From Polynucleobacter sp. AP-Nino-20-G2 (GTDB taxonomy: Bacteria; Pseudomonadota; Gammaproteobacteria; Burkholderiales; Burkholderiaceae), in the NCBI RefSeq assembly GCF_018688235.1, contig NZ_CP061313.1, positions 1,037,130 to 1,101,129 on the forward strand: 64,000 bases of DNA, read 5' to 3'. A model generated the notes under the pieces. It was not told the DNA's origin. It searched no databases and was given only the letters and a program-made list of their open reading frames with translations. Within the stretch, counting starts at the first letter, position 1. Every line of letters begins with the position of its first letter. The position numbers and the translations under genes were made by a program. This document shows positions 45,670-54,396 of this stretch, piece after piece.

Positions 45670-46412
45670 CTCAACTAAAAGAGCTTCCACTTACCGCCTT
45701 ACAGTTTTATGCAACGGCGCCCTATCCCTGCAGTTATCTGCCGGGCAAGACTGCCCGCTCCCAAGTAGCCACACCCTCTCACCTTATTCATGCGGATTTA
45801 TATGGTGAGTTAGTCAATGCGGGATTTCGTCGTAGTGGTTTATATACCTATAGGCCTTACTGCGATGAGTGCAATGCCTGTACCGCTAGTCGAATTTTGG
45901 TGCGAGATTACAAGCCGAACCGCAGTCAGCGTCGCTCATGGAAAAAGCATGCAGGCTTAGAAGTAAGAGTATTGAATTTGGGATACCAAGAAGAGCACTA
46001 TCAGCTCTATCAGCTCTATCAACATGAACGTCACGCCGGTGGCGAGATGGATCAGGATGACCAAGATCAGTACATGCAATTTTTATTACAAAGTCGTGTG
46101 AATTCCAGAATCGTAGAGTTTCGAGATGGTCCGCATGATCTTCACCCCGGCCGACTTCGCATGGTGAGCATGATCGACATCCTAGATCAAGGAATCTCAT
46201 CGGTGTACACCTTTTTTGATACTAGCGATCTCTCCGCTAACTATGGAAGCTTCAGCATCCTATGGCAGATACAGCAATCCTTAGAGCTAGGTCTGCCTTA
46301 TCTCTACCTCGGCTATTACATTGCCAATAGCCAGAAGATGTCCTACAAGGCCAATTTCCAACCCATGGAGGGTTTAATCGATGATCGCTGGCAACCGATC
46401 ATTGGGCCATAA
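45666..46412 (+). CDS. bpt: Aspartate/glutamate leucyltransferase
   Basis: 248 residues, the bacterial ATE1-like family. It adds leucine to N-terminal Asp or Glu. Family blocks are FRRSGLYTYRPYCDECNACTASRI (cysteine-rich), RSQRRSWKKH and YFFDTSDLSANYGSFSI-like YTFFDTSDLSANYG near the end. The region before RHAGGEMD has a 9-bp tandem repeat that encodes YQLYQLYQ. Together with Aat it forms the second route of the leucine N-degron pathway. Confidence 0.93.
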   Translation: MTQLKELPLTALQFYATAPYPCSYLPGKTARSQVATPSHLIHADLYGELVNAGFRRSGLYTYRPYCDECNACTASRILVRDYKPNRSQRRSWKKHAGLEVRVLNLGYQEEHYQLYQLYQHERHAGGEMDQDDQDQYMQFLLQSRVNSRIVEFRDGPHDLHPGRLRMVSMIDILDQGISSVYTFFDTSDLSANYGSFSILWQIQQSLELGLPYLYLGYYIANSQKMSYKANFQPMEGLIDDRWQPIIGP

Positions 46413-46421
46413 TATCTTCCT

Positions 46422-47453
46422 ATGATTGATAGCTACCCCCTACTGCGCCCTTGGCTGTTCTCTTTAGATCCAGAGCAAGCCCATAACATCACCCTCAATA
46501 GTTTAGATCGTGCGGAACGCCTTGGCTTGTTACGCTGCTTCATTAAACAACCCGCAGCTGATCCGCGTACTCTCTGCGGAATTACCTTTCCAAATCCAGT
46601 CGGACTTGCTGCAGGACTAGATAAAGATGGCAAGCATATTGATGCGCTAGGCGCTTTAGGTTTTGGCTTTTTAGAAATCGGTACGGTCACGCCAAAACCG
46701 CAACCAGGCAATCCAAAGCCTCGCATGTTTCGCTTGCCAAAAGCACAAGCCATCATCAACCGCATGGGCTTTAATAATGATGGGGTTGATGCTTGTGTTG
46801 CGCAAGTACGCCAATCTCAATATTGGCAAAACGGTGGCGTCATCGGATTAAACATCGGCAAAAATGCCAGCACTCCGATAGAAAATGCAGCTAGTGACTA
46901 TGTGACAGCCATGGAAGCCGTATATGAGATTGCCAGCTATATTACCGTCAACATCTCTTCACCCAACACTCAAAATCTTCGCGCACTCCAAGGCGAAGAA
47001 ATGCTACGCACTTTATTAGGCTCCCTACATTTGGCCCGAGAAGCACTCAGCGATCGCTATGGAATTCGTAAGCCGCTCTTTTTGAAGATCGCTCCGGATT
47101 TAGACAATACTGATATCAAACTCATCGCCGATCTGTTGCTGGAATTTGGTATTGACGCAATTATTGCAACCAACACAACAATTGCCCGAGATGCTGTTCA
47201 AGGATTGGAGTTTGGACAAGAGGCGGGAGGTCTTTCAGGGGCACCTGTGCGTCTTGCATCCAATCATGTGATTGAAACGCTAAAAGCCAGCCTGGGTAAT
47301 GCACTACCGATTATTGGTGTTGGTGGCATTCTGTCTGGAAAGGATGCCAAAGAAAAGGTTGATGCTGGCGCGAGTCTTGTTCAGCTTTACAGCGGATTAA
47401 TCTACAGAGGCCCAAAACTCATCACTGAGTGCGCTGCCGCCTTAAAGGCTTAA
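46422..47453 (+). CDS. pyrD: Dihydroorotate dehydrogenase (quinone)
   Basis: 343 residues, class 2 membrane-associated type. It oxidises dihydroorotate with ubiquinone in pyrimidine synthesis. The N-terminal amphipathic helix (YPLLRPWLFSLDPEQAHNI) contacts the membrane. FMN-barrel segments are NPVGLAAGLDKDGKHIDAL, VNISSPNTQNLR (with the catalytic serine in the first part) and GVGGILSGKDAKEK. It lies 9 bp after bpt. Confidence 0.96.
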   Translation: MIDSYPLLRPWLFSLDPEQAHNITLNSLDRAERLGLLRCFIKQPAADPRTLCGITFPNPVGLAAGLDKDGKHIDALGALGFGFLEIGTVTPKPQPGNPKPRMFRLPKAQAIINRMGFNNDGVDACVAQVRQSQYWQNGGVIGLNIGKNASTPIENAASDYVTAMEAVYEIASYITVNISSPNTQNLRALQGEEMLRTLLGSLHLAREALSDRYGIRKPLFLKIAPDLDNTDIKLIADLLLEFGIDAIIATNTTIARDAVQGLEFGQEAGGLSGAPVRLASNHVIETLKASLGNALPIIGVGGILSGKDAKEKVDAGASLVQLYSGLIYRGPKLITECAAALKA

Positions 47454-47480
47454 TACTGCAGGAATTTGCCTGATGCATTG

Positions 47481-47506
47481 AAATTGCATTTCATATTGTG
47501 CAATTT
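47481..47506. promoter_or_regulatory. Candidate IclR-family operator
   Basis: A perfect inverted repeat AAATTGCA-N10-TGCAATTT ends 27 nt upstream of the iclR-type ATG. A TACAAT -10 hexamer lies at 47521-47526, and the right arm overlaps the matching -35 region. This fits autorepression by the IclR-type protein encoded next to it. Confidence 0.5.
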
Positions 47507-47533
47507 GGGGTAAAAATCGCTACAATTGAGCTC

Positions 47534-48352
47534 ATGACAACGAGCAAACCTACAAAAGTGCCAAAGATCCCCGGGGAGGCTGGTAAAACAGCCATCCAGG
47601 TGGTTGAGCGCATGATGAATCTGCTCGATGCCTTAGCTCTCCAAGAAGAGTCCAGCAGCCTCAAAAGCCTGGCTGAGCATACAGATTTACACCCTTCGAC
47701 TGCCCATCGTATCCTTAATGACCTGGTCGCCTGTCGCCTAGTGGAGCGTGGCGATGGCGGCACTTACCGCTTAGGCTTAAAGCTATTAGAGCTCGGAAAC
47801 CTCGTGAAGGCGCGCCTATCGGTTCGCGAGGCCGCCCAAGGGCCGATGAGGGCTCTCCACAAACTCACTGGCGAAACAATTAATCTATCAGTGCGTCAGG
47901 GTGATGAAATCGTTTACATCGATCGCGCTTATAGCGAACGCTCTGGCATGCAAGTGGTTCGCGCCATTGGTGGTCGCGCTCCCTTACACCTGACTTCTGT
48001 TGGTAAATTATTTTTAGCTAGCGATGATCCAAGTCAGGTGCGCGCCTATGTCACACGGACAGGCCTATCGGGTCACACGAGAAACAGCATCACAGAATTA
48101 GCAAAACTAGATGCCGAACTCAATCAGGTGAGACAGCTGGGTCATGCACGTGACAACGAAGAGTTAGAACTTGGTGTGAGCTGTGTCGCTGCAGAAATCT
48201 TGGATGACAGCGGAAAGCTAGTAGCAGGACTCTCCTTGAGCTCTCCTACCGATCGCATTCAGGGAGATTGGTTGCGCTTATTACAAGATACCGCCCTACA
48301 AATATCCAAGGGCATGGGCTACAAACCCAAAACTTCCGAGCCGAATACCTAG
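47534..48352 (+). CDS. IclR-family transcriptional regulator
   Basis: 272 residues from the ATG at 47534; a TTG 12 codons upstream would put the dyad and -10 region inside the gene. The N-terminal winged helix (about 20-85) has VVERMMNLLDALA, SLKSLAEHTDLHPSTAHRIL and GTYRLGLKLLELG. The C-terminal IclR effector domain has ETINLSVRQGDEIVYID, HLTSVGKLFLA and DNEELELGVSCVAAEI. Targets are not evident; pyrD lies upstream on the same strand. It ends 15 bp from the convergent pbpG stop. Confidence 0.9.
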   Translation: MTTSKPTKVPKIPGEAGKTAIQVVERMMNLLDALALQEESSSLKSLAEHTDLHPSTAHRILNDLVACRLVERGDGGTYRLGLKLLELGNLVKARLSVREAAQGPMRALHKLTGETINLSVRQGDEIVYIDRAYSERSGMQVVRAIGGRAPLHLTSVGKLFLASDDPSQVRAYVTRTGLSGHTRNSITELAKLDAELNQVRQLGHARDNEELELGVSCVAAEILDDSGKLVAGLSLSSPTDRIQGDWLRLLQDTALQISKGMGYKPKTSEPNT

Positions 48353-48367
48353 GATCTAAAACACGCT

Positions 48368-49405
48368 TTACATTAGGCGACGAATGGCATGCGGCTCTCC
48401 AGAAGGCATGCGCTCATACCAATCTCTCACCCTCACTGCATCAGCAAAACGAGATTGCGTTCCAACAGAGTCCAAGAAGACTAATAACAAAGGCGTGTTG
48501 TTTACTCTCGCTTGCATTACCAAGCATTTTCCTGCGGCATTAATAAAGCCGGTTTTTTGCAAACCGATATTCATATCGCCAGCACGAACCAAACGATTGG
48601 TGTTCAAAAATTTCTGTGGGCGCTTTGCAATCACCATCGTCAGATCGGGCCAAGTTGAAAACTCCCGAATCATTTTGTACTGATATGCAGCGCTCAACAT
48701 GCGGGTCAAATCTTCCGCAGACGCAACGTTCTCACTCATGAGTCCGGTTGGATCTGCAAAATGCGAATGGGTCATTCCAATCTCTTTGGCCTTGCGATTC
48801 ATCGCTTCTACAAATGCAGGAATGCCGCCTGGATAATTTCTGCCCAAGGTATACGCAGCGCGATTTTCAGAAGACATCAGCGCCAATAGCAAAGCCTCTT
48901 CCCTGGTAAGCGCTGTGCCACCAGCCAAACGTGATGTGCGATAGATATGAACATCGTCCGCATTAATCACCAAAGTCTCATCTAGCGGTAATTTGGAATC
49001 CAGCACCACCATTGCCGTCATTAGTTTCGTGATCGAGGCAATAGGCAAACTGACCGAGGGATTTTTTTCAAAATAAACCTCTTTGGTATCTTGATTGACA
49101 ACCATCGCGACACTCGACTTGAGGCTGAGATCATCATGCTGACCACGTAAGCCTAAGGCTGTTGCGAATGAGGGTCTGGCAGCAACGACAGGTTCGGCTG
49201 TACGCGTTACTGTAGTGCGAACTGTTTTAGGCTTCTTAGGTGCTTTTGCCGTCTTTTTGGTATCGGATTTTGTAGAGACTTTTACTGCTTTGGCGGGCTT
49301 GGTCGACTGAGTATCTTTGCTGACAGCGCATGCCTGATTGGAAATAGTGACGCCAAATGAAGTCAGGGCTACAAAAGCTAAGAGCCAAAATCGATTCATG
49401 CGCAT
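48368..49405 (-). CDS. pbpG: D-alanyl-D-alanine endopeptidase, PbpG/DacA type
   Basis: 345 residues with a signal peptide (about 1-27). Residues 30-70 form a Lys/Thr/Ala-rich linker. The S11 serine peptidase motifs are complete: SITK (124-127), SEN (179-181 region) and KTG (284-286). It is a low-molecular-mass penicillin-binding protein that cuts peptidoglycan peptides. The lack of a C-terminal amphipathic anchor region favours PbpG (endopeptidase) over DacA. The 110-bp upstream gap probably holds its promoter. Confidence 0.9.
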   Translation of the reverse strand: MRMNRFWLLAFVALTSFGVTISNQACAVSKDTQSTKPAKAVKVSTKSDTKKTAKAPKKPKTVRTTVTRTAEPVVAARPSFATALGLRGQHDDLSLKSSVAMVVNQDTKEVYFEKNPSVSLPIASITKLMTAMVVLDSKLPLDETLVINADDVHIYRTSRLAGGTALTREEALLLALMSSENRAAYTLGRNYPGGIPAFVEAMNRKAKEIGMTHSHFADPTGLMSENVASAEDLTRMLSAAYQYKMIREFSTWPDLTMVIAKRPQKFLNTNRLVRAGDMNIGLQKTGFINAAGKCLVMQARVNNTPLLLVFLDSVGTQSRFADAVRVRDWYERMPSGEPHAIRRLM

Positions 49406-49515
49406 CCCAAATTGCCTTCCAAAACTTTTAACATACCGAATGATAAATAACTTTTATGTAAGCACTGCGGATATTTGGCAGCGCGCGTATAAATATGCCT
49501 AAATTTAGTGCACAC

Positions 49516-50403
49516 TTATTCAGCAATGGTCGCCACTGAATTCGATTGGCGGGCATTCACGAGAACTACACCTGTCATGGTTAGCGCCAAGCCGCCTGCC
49601 ATCATCATTGTGAAAGGCTCATCAAATAGCAGCCAAGCCATTGCCGCGGTTGTCGGAGGTGTGAGATAAAGCAAGCTGGTTACCTTAGTAGCCGCACCCT
49701 TACGAATCATCATAAATAGCAAACTTATCGAGCCAATGGATAAGGGGAAAATCGCCCATAGCAATGCACCGACAACGGAAGCATTCCAGACCATCACCCC
49801 ACTTTCGAAGTAATACATGCAAACGAAACAGAGCACAGCAGATACGCCAAACTGAATAGAGGATCCTGCCCGCAGATCAAACACTGGGCAGAACTTCTTT
49901 TGATAGAGCGTTCCGAAAGTAATCGAGAGTAAAGCCGCAAACGCAAGGATGTAACTTAGCACTGGTATGTGGGCGAAGCCGATTTTCTCGGCCACCACCA
50001 GTGCAACCCCAGTGAAACCAAACGCAAGCCCAATCCACTGCCTCTTGGTGACTTTTTCAGAAACCCAAGCCGCGAACCAAGCGGTCAGTATTGGCTGAAG
50101 ACCCACAATAATGGCCACAAGTCCAGCAGTCATTCCAAGTCTGACGGCAAACCAAACGCCCAATAAATAACCAAATTGGAGCAATAAGCCAGCAACAGCA
50201 ATATGCTTCATTTGTGACCAACTTGGCCAAGTGATCTTCCAGACTAGGCTGAGGCAAGCCATGGCCATTAAAACCCCTGCAAAACGCCAAAATAAGAAAG
50301 TGGCTGGCTCGACATAGGGCATTGCCATCCGAGCGATAACGAAGCCTGTACTCCAAATTAATACGAAGAATGGTGCAATTAGGCTATCGAGCTTCAATTT
50401 CAT
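49516..50403 (-). CDS. EamA-family (DMT) transporter
   Basis: 295 residues from the ATG at 50403; an upstream start at 50490 would add a basic, non-membrane leader. About ten membrane helices in two EamA repeats (FVLIWSTGFVIARMAMPYVEP in the first, AIFPLSIGSISLLFMMIRKG in the second). Members export amino acids or metabolites, but the substrate cannot be told. It is divergent from the phasin gene. Confidence 0.88.
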   Translation of the reverse strand: MKLKLDSLIAPFFVLIWSTGFVIARMAMPYVEPATFLFWRFAGVLMAMACLSLVWKITWPSWSQMKHIAVAGLLLQFGYLLGVWFAVRLGMTAGLVAIIVGLQPILTAWFAAWVSEKVTKRQWIGLAFGFTGVALVVAEKIGFAHIPVLSYILAFAALLSITFGTLYQKKFCPVFDLRAGSSIQFGVSAVLCFVCMYYFESGVMVWNASVVGALLWAIFPLSIGSISLLFMMIRKGAATKVTSLLYLTPPTTAAMAWLLFDEPFTMMMAGGLALTMTGVVLVNARQSNSVATIAE

Positions 50404-50518
50404 AGATTTGATATCAAAAAAAAATGGGGCTTTATTTAAATGAGCCCTGATTTTAGGTCTTTTGCGTTCTTGCCATGCCCCAAATATCATGTGAAGACTT
50501 ATAAGCTCTTAGGCCAAT

Positions 50519-50541
50519 TTTATGTTGCATTGCAGCATAAA
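50519..50541. promoter_or_regulatory. Candidate PhaR operator of the phasin gene
   Basis: Inverted repeat with arms TTTATGTTGCA and TGCAGCATAAA around one central T; 10 of 11 positions pair. The core TTGC-ATT-GCAG fits the TGC/GCA spaced type reported for PhaR, the polyhydroxybutyrate-responsive repressor of phasin genes. It covers the -35 region of the promoter that ends in a perfect TATAAT, the standard place for repression. Confidence 0.65.
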
Positions 50542-50552
50542 TTATTTATAAT
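50525..50552 (+). promoter_or_regulatory. Probable sigma-70 promoter of the phasin gene
   Basis: A perfect -10 TATAAT (50547-50552) lies 16 bp after TTGCAT (50525-50530), a weak -35. The poor -35 within the operator-like dyad suggests regulated initiation. The transcript would have a leader of about 70 nt. Confidence 0.6.
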
Positions 50553-50628
50553 GGATCCATCAATAATCTAGTTCACACTGTTTCATAAGAAGTGCAAAAT
50601 GAATTGAGTCCACAGGAAAGGGATTGAA

Positions 50629-51195
50629 ATGAACTTAACGCCAGAACAAATTGCTGCAGCACAGAAGGCTAACTTAGAGACCTTAAGTGGACTCACAAAT
50701 CAAGCCCTTCAAAGCATTGAGAAATTGGTTGAATTGAATATGCACATCGCCAAGCAAAGCTTGAGCGAAAGCATGACCAGCGCTAAGAAAGCCTTGGAAG
50801 TAAAAGACATTCAACAATTATTAGCTCACCAAGCCGAAGCTGTTCAGCCAATGGCTGAAAAAATTATGGCATATAGCCGCCATTTATATGAATTGGCCCA
50901 TGAAACACAAGCCAGTTTTACTAAGTCTGCCGAGAAAGAATTACAAGCAGGCCACAAGAAAATCAATGCCTTGGTTGAAGATTGGACCAAGAATGCCCCA
51001 GCAGGATCTGATGCCGCTGTTAATGCAATGAAGCAAGCCATTGCCTCTGCTAACAATGTATTTGAAACTAGCCAAAAAGCTGTCAAGCATGCAGTTGAAG
51101 TTGCTCAAACTAATTTAAGCAACGCAAGCAATACAGTAGCAAACTCAGTCAAGACAGCTAGCAAGCCAGCAAGTAAAACTAGCAAGAAAAAGTAA
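50629..51195 (+). CDS. phaP: Phasin family protein
   Basis: 188 residues, helical and amphipathic, coating polyhydroxyalkanoate granules. Phasin_2-type segments are FTPEQIAAAQKANLETL-like NLTPEQIAAAQKANLETL at the N-terminus and SKKALEVKDIQQLLAHQAEAVQPMAEK in the middle (written here as separate helices). The C-terminal 20 or so residues are Ser/Ala/Lys-rich and end KTSKKK, a feature seen in phasins that also touch the nucleoid. It stands alone between a regulated promoter and a terminator. Confidence 0.92.
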   Translation: MNLTPEQIAAAQKANLETLSGLTNQALQSIEKLVELNMHIAKQSLSESMTSAKKALEVKDIQQLLAHQAEAVQPMAEKIMAYSRHLYELAHETQASFTKSAEKELQAGHKKINALVEDWTKNAPAGSDAAVNAMKQAIASANNVFETSQKAVKHAVEVAQTNLSNASNTVANSVKTASKPASKTSKKK

Positions 51196-51221
51196 TCCAG
51201 TTTTAGTCTGCGCTGACAAAG

Positions 51222-51250
51222 AAAAATCCCTGACATGTCAGGGATTTTTT
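51222..51250. terminator. Bidirectional terminator between phaP and lpdA
   Basis: ATCCCTGACA and TGTCAGGGAT form a perfect palindrome, flanked by A-runs and a run of seven T. It should fold with a four-base loop and end transcription of both convergent genes. Confidence 0.9.
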
Positions 51251-51274
51251 TATTGTAGAAAAAATATTCTAGAA

Positions 51275-53062
51275 TTAGTTCGCCTTCTTTTTAACCGGCG
51301 GTAAATCTGTGCAATGGCCATGAGCAGCTTCCGCAGCCAGACCAACAGATTCACCCAAAGTAGGATGTGGATGAATGGTTTTACCAATATCCACAGCATC
51401 GGCACCCATCTCAATAGCAAGACATACTTCGCCAATCAAATCACCGGCATGAGTACCAACAATACCGCCACCGATGATGCGCTTGCTTGTCGCATCAAAA
51501 ATGAGCTTGGTAAAGCCCTCGTCGCGACCATTGGCAATCGCTCGACCGCTAGCTGCCCATGGGAATAACCCCTTTTCATAGGCAATACCTTGAGCTTTGC
51601 ACTGCTCTTCGGTTAAACCGGCCCATGCTACCTCTGGATCCGTATACGCAACAGAAGGAATTTGCTTGGCGTCGAAGTAAGACTTTTCACCAGCAGCAGC
51701 TTCTGCAGCTACGTGGCCTTCATGCACAGCTTTGTGAGCTAGCATGGGTTGACCGACGATATCGCCAATCGCAAAGATATTGTTAACGTTGGTACGCATC
51801 TGCTCATCAACAGCGATAAAGCCACGTTCATCAACGATGACTCCGGCTGCTGCGGCATCAATCTTCTTACCGTTCGGCGTGCGCCCTACTGCAACCAATA
51901 CTAAGTCGTAGGACTGTGGTTCAGCTGGGGCATTTTCACCCTCGAAAGAAACTTGAATGCCATCGGACTTCACTTCTGCTTTCGCGGCGCGAGTCTTGAG
52001 CATGATTTTTTCAAATCGGCCGGCGTTAAATTTCTCCCAGACTTTTTCTAAATCGCGATCAGCGCCTGCCATCAAGCCATCCATCATCTCGGCAATATCA
52101 ATGCGTGAGCCTAATGTGCTGTAAACGGTCGCCATCTCCAAGCCAATAATGCCGCCACCAATGACTAGCATGCGCTTTGGAATACTCTTGAGTAGTAATG
52201 CGCCGGTGCTATCGACAATGCGCGGATCTTCCGGAAGAAACGGCAATTTCACGGGCTGGCTACCTGCAGCAATAATTGCCTTCTGAAAACGAATCACTTC
52301 CTTTTGACCCGTGAGATCTTGACCATCACCGCTAGTTAATTGCACTTCCACATGATTGGCATCTAGAAAATGACCGAGGCCGCGTACGACTTTGACTTTG
52401 CGCGCTTTTGCCATGCCAGCTAATCCGCCGGTCAATTTAGCAATGACTGAATCTTTATATCCACGAAGTTGATCAATCTCAATTTTTGGCGCGCCGTAGC
52501 TAATACCGTGCTTAGACATAGTCTTCACTTCATCCATCACCGCAGTAGTGTGAAGCAGCGCCTTAGATGGAATGCATCCGACATTCAAGCAGACACCACC
52601 TAAAGTAGCGTAGCGTTCCACTAATACTGTATTCATACCCAAATCTGCGCTACGGAATGCGGCGCTGTAACCACCGGGGCCTGCACCTAATACGAGCACT
52701 TCACATTCATGATCTACTTTGCCACTGTATTGACCGGCAATGGGAGCTGCTACAGGAGCAACCGTTGCCGGAGCTAGGGCTGCAGCCTGCGCTACAGGAG
52801 CAGGAGCTGGTGAGGATGCACTTGCACCAACTTCAATTTCAGCCACAACACTACCCTTGCCTACTTTATCGCCAGCTTTTACAGCAATACTCAGGACGGT
52901 ACCAGCCGCATCAGCAGGCACTTCCATAGTGGCCTTGTCAGACTCAAGAACAAGCAATGGCTGCTCTTTCTCAATCACATCACCAACCTTAATTAATACT
53001 TCAATGACAGGAACGTCGGTGTAGTCACCAATATCCGGGACGAGAATCGTTTGCTTAGCCAT
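51275..53062 (-). CDS. lpdA: Dihydrolipoyl dehydrogenase with N-terminal lipoyl domain
   Basis: 595 residues. Residues 1-80 form a lipoyl domain with the target lysine K43 in ESDKATMEV, followed by an Ala/Pro linker (81-108). The flavoprotein disulfide reductase part has GAGPGGYSAA, the redox pair C158 and C163 in GGVCLNVGCIPSK, GGGIIGLEMA and the C-terminal HPHPTLGESVG. It is the E3 of pyruvate dehydrogenase. The fused lipoyl domain is known from Neisseria and Ralstonia. It follows aceF by 8 bp. Confidence 0.96.
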   Translation of the reverse strand: MAKQTILVPDIGDYTDVPVIEVLIKVGDVIEKEQPLLVLESDKATMEVPADAAGTVLSIAVKAGDKVGKGSVVAEIEVGASASSPAPAPVAQAAALAPATVAPVAAPIAGQYSGKVDHECEVLVLGAGPGGYSAAFRSADLGMNTVLVERYATLGGVCLNVGCIPSKALLHTTAVMDEVKTMSKHGISYGAPKIEIDQLRGYKDSVIAKLTGGLAGMAKARKVKVVRGLGHFLDANHVEVQLTSGDGQDLTGQKEVIRFQKAIIAAGSQPVKLPFLPEDPRIVDSTGALLLKSIPKRMLVIGGGIIGLEMATVYSTLGSRIDIAEMMDGLMAGADRDLEKVWEKFNAGRFEKIMLKTRAAKAEVKSDGIQVSFEGENAPAEPQSYDLVLVAVGRTPNGKKIDAAAAGVIVDERGFIAVDEQMRTNVNNIFAIGDIVGQPMLAHKAVHEGHVAAEAAAGEKSYFDAKQIPSVAYTDPEVAWAGLTEEQCKAQGIAYEKGLFPWAASGRAIANGRDEGFTKLIFDATSKRIIGGGIVGTHAGDLIGEVCLAIEMGADAVDIGKTIHPHPTLGESVGLAAEAAHGHCTDLPPVKKKAN

Positions 53063-53070
53063 TTTTTTCC

Positions 53071-54381
53071 TTACAGCGCTGCGCGACGGAAGTCGGACAT
53101 AAGTTGAGCAATATAGGCATTAAAGCGTGTAGCCAAAGCACCATCAATCACACGATGGTCCGCACTCAATGACAGCGGGCAAATCAAGCGTGGCGCGAAC
53201 TGCTTACCATCCCAGACCGGCTTCATGGCGGCCTTGCTCACACCCAGAATAGCAACTTCAGGCGCATTCACAATCGGTGAGAAATAGGTTCCGCCAATAC
53301 CGCCCAAGGAAGAAATCGTGAAGCTAGCGCCCTGCATTTGCTCTGGCTTTAATTTGCCATCACGCGCAAGCGCAGCCAATTCTGAAGTTTCACGGGCTAA
53401 CTCGAAAATGCCTTTCTTATCCGCATCACGAATTACCGGCACCACTAAACCGTTCGGCGTATCTGCAGCAAATGCGATATTGAAATACTTCTTCAATACC
53501 AGATCGTCGCCATCTAATGAGCTATTGAATTCTGGATATTTCTTCAGGGCTGCAACTGCCGCCTTCATGAGGAAGGCCAGCATCGTAATCTTGACACCCT
53601 GCTTTTCATTCTCTTTATTGGTGAGTACGCGGAATGCTTCTAAATCGGTGATATCCGCATCTTCGTGATATGTCACCGCAGGAATCATGACCCAATTGCG
53701 GCCCAAGTTCGCCGCAGTGAGCTTCTTGATGCGATTCAATGGCTGACGTTCTGTTTCTCCAAATTTGGAGAAATCCACTTTGGGCCAAGGAATCAGATTC
53801 AAGCCGCCCAAGCTGCCGCCTGGAGCATTGGAGGGGCTACCAGCTCCACCACTCATTGCAGCTTTAACAAAGGCTTGGACATCCTCTTGAGTAATACGCC
53901 CTTTTGGACCGCTACCCTTGACTTGATGAACAGCGACGCCGAGTTCGCGCGCAAATTTACGCACTGAAGGACTTGCATGGCTAGCGGTTGGATCCACCTC
54001 TACCGGCACATTCACCACTGGAGGTGGTGCGGGTGCACGAACAATCGGAGGTTCAACCTGGGGTGCTGATTTTGCTGCTGGAGCTGGTATTGTTTCCGCT
54101 TTAGCAGGGGCAGCTTGTGCTGGGGCTGAAGCTGATGCGCCACTCTCTTCCAGAATGAGCACTACGGCACCTTCTGAAATAGAGTCACCGACTTTAACTT
54201 TCACTTCTTTCACGATGCCAGAGTGTGAAGAAGGCACATCCATCGTGGCCTTATCCGATTCAAGCACCACAATAGACTGCTCTTTTTCAACATGATCACC
54301 CGCCTTTACTAATACTTCAATGACGGGTACATCTTTATAGTCCCCAATATCCGGGACTTTGATATCAATTAATTGGCTCAT
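53071..54381 (-). CDS. aceF: Pyruvate dehydrogenase E2, dihydrolipoyl acetyltransferase
   Basis: 436 residues. One lipoyl domain (1-80, K44 in ESDKATMDV), a long Ala/Pro linker, the peripheral subunit-binding domain (about 135-170, SPSVRKFARELGV), and the catalytic acetyltransferase core with SADHRVIDGA at the C-terminus. A single E2 lipoyl domain fits the extra one on LpdA, so the complex has two in total. It follows aceE by 15 bp. Confidence 0.96.
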   Translation of the reverse strand: MSQLIDIKVPDIGDYKDVPVIEVLVKAGDHVEKEQSIVVLESDKATMDVPSSHSGIVKEVKVKVGDSISEGAVVLILEESGASASAPAQAAPAKAETIPAPAAKSAPQVEPPIVRAPAPPPVVNVPVEVDPTASHASPSVRKFARELGVAVHQVKGSGPKGRITQEDVQAFVKAAMSGGAGSPSNAPGGSLGGLNLIPWPKVDFSKFGETERQPLNRIKKLTAANLGRNWVMIPAVTYHEDADITDLEAFRVLTNKENEKQGVKITMLAFLMKAAVAALKKYPEFNSSLDGDDLVLKKYFNIAFAADTPNGLVVPVIRDADKKGIFELARETSELAALARDGKLKPEQMQGASFTISSLGGIGGTYFSPIVNAPEVAILGVSKAAMKPVWDGKQFAPRLICPLSLSADHRVIDGALATRFNAYIAQLMSDFRRAAL

Positions 54382-54396
54382 ATTGTCAGTCTCTTA

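Noticed and set aside
47498..47533. Upstream TTG start for the IclR-type gene
   Set aside because: It would place the -10 box and half of the inverted repeat inside the coding region; the ATG at 47534 fits the family.
49460..49500. Bulged inverted repeat ATTTGGCA / TGCCTAAAT between pbpG and the EamA gene
   Set aside because: Long loop, bulge and no T-run; not a credible terminator and no regulator candidate.
50404..50490. Longer start for the EamA transporter
   Set aside because: The extra 29 residues are basic and precede the first membrane helix without family support.
52740..52830. Low-complexity GC-rich repeats in lpdA
   Set aside because: They encode the Ala/Pro linker after the lipoyl domain and are expected for this protein.
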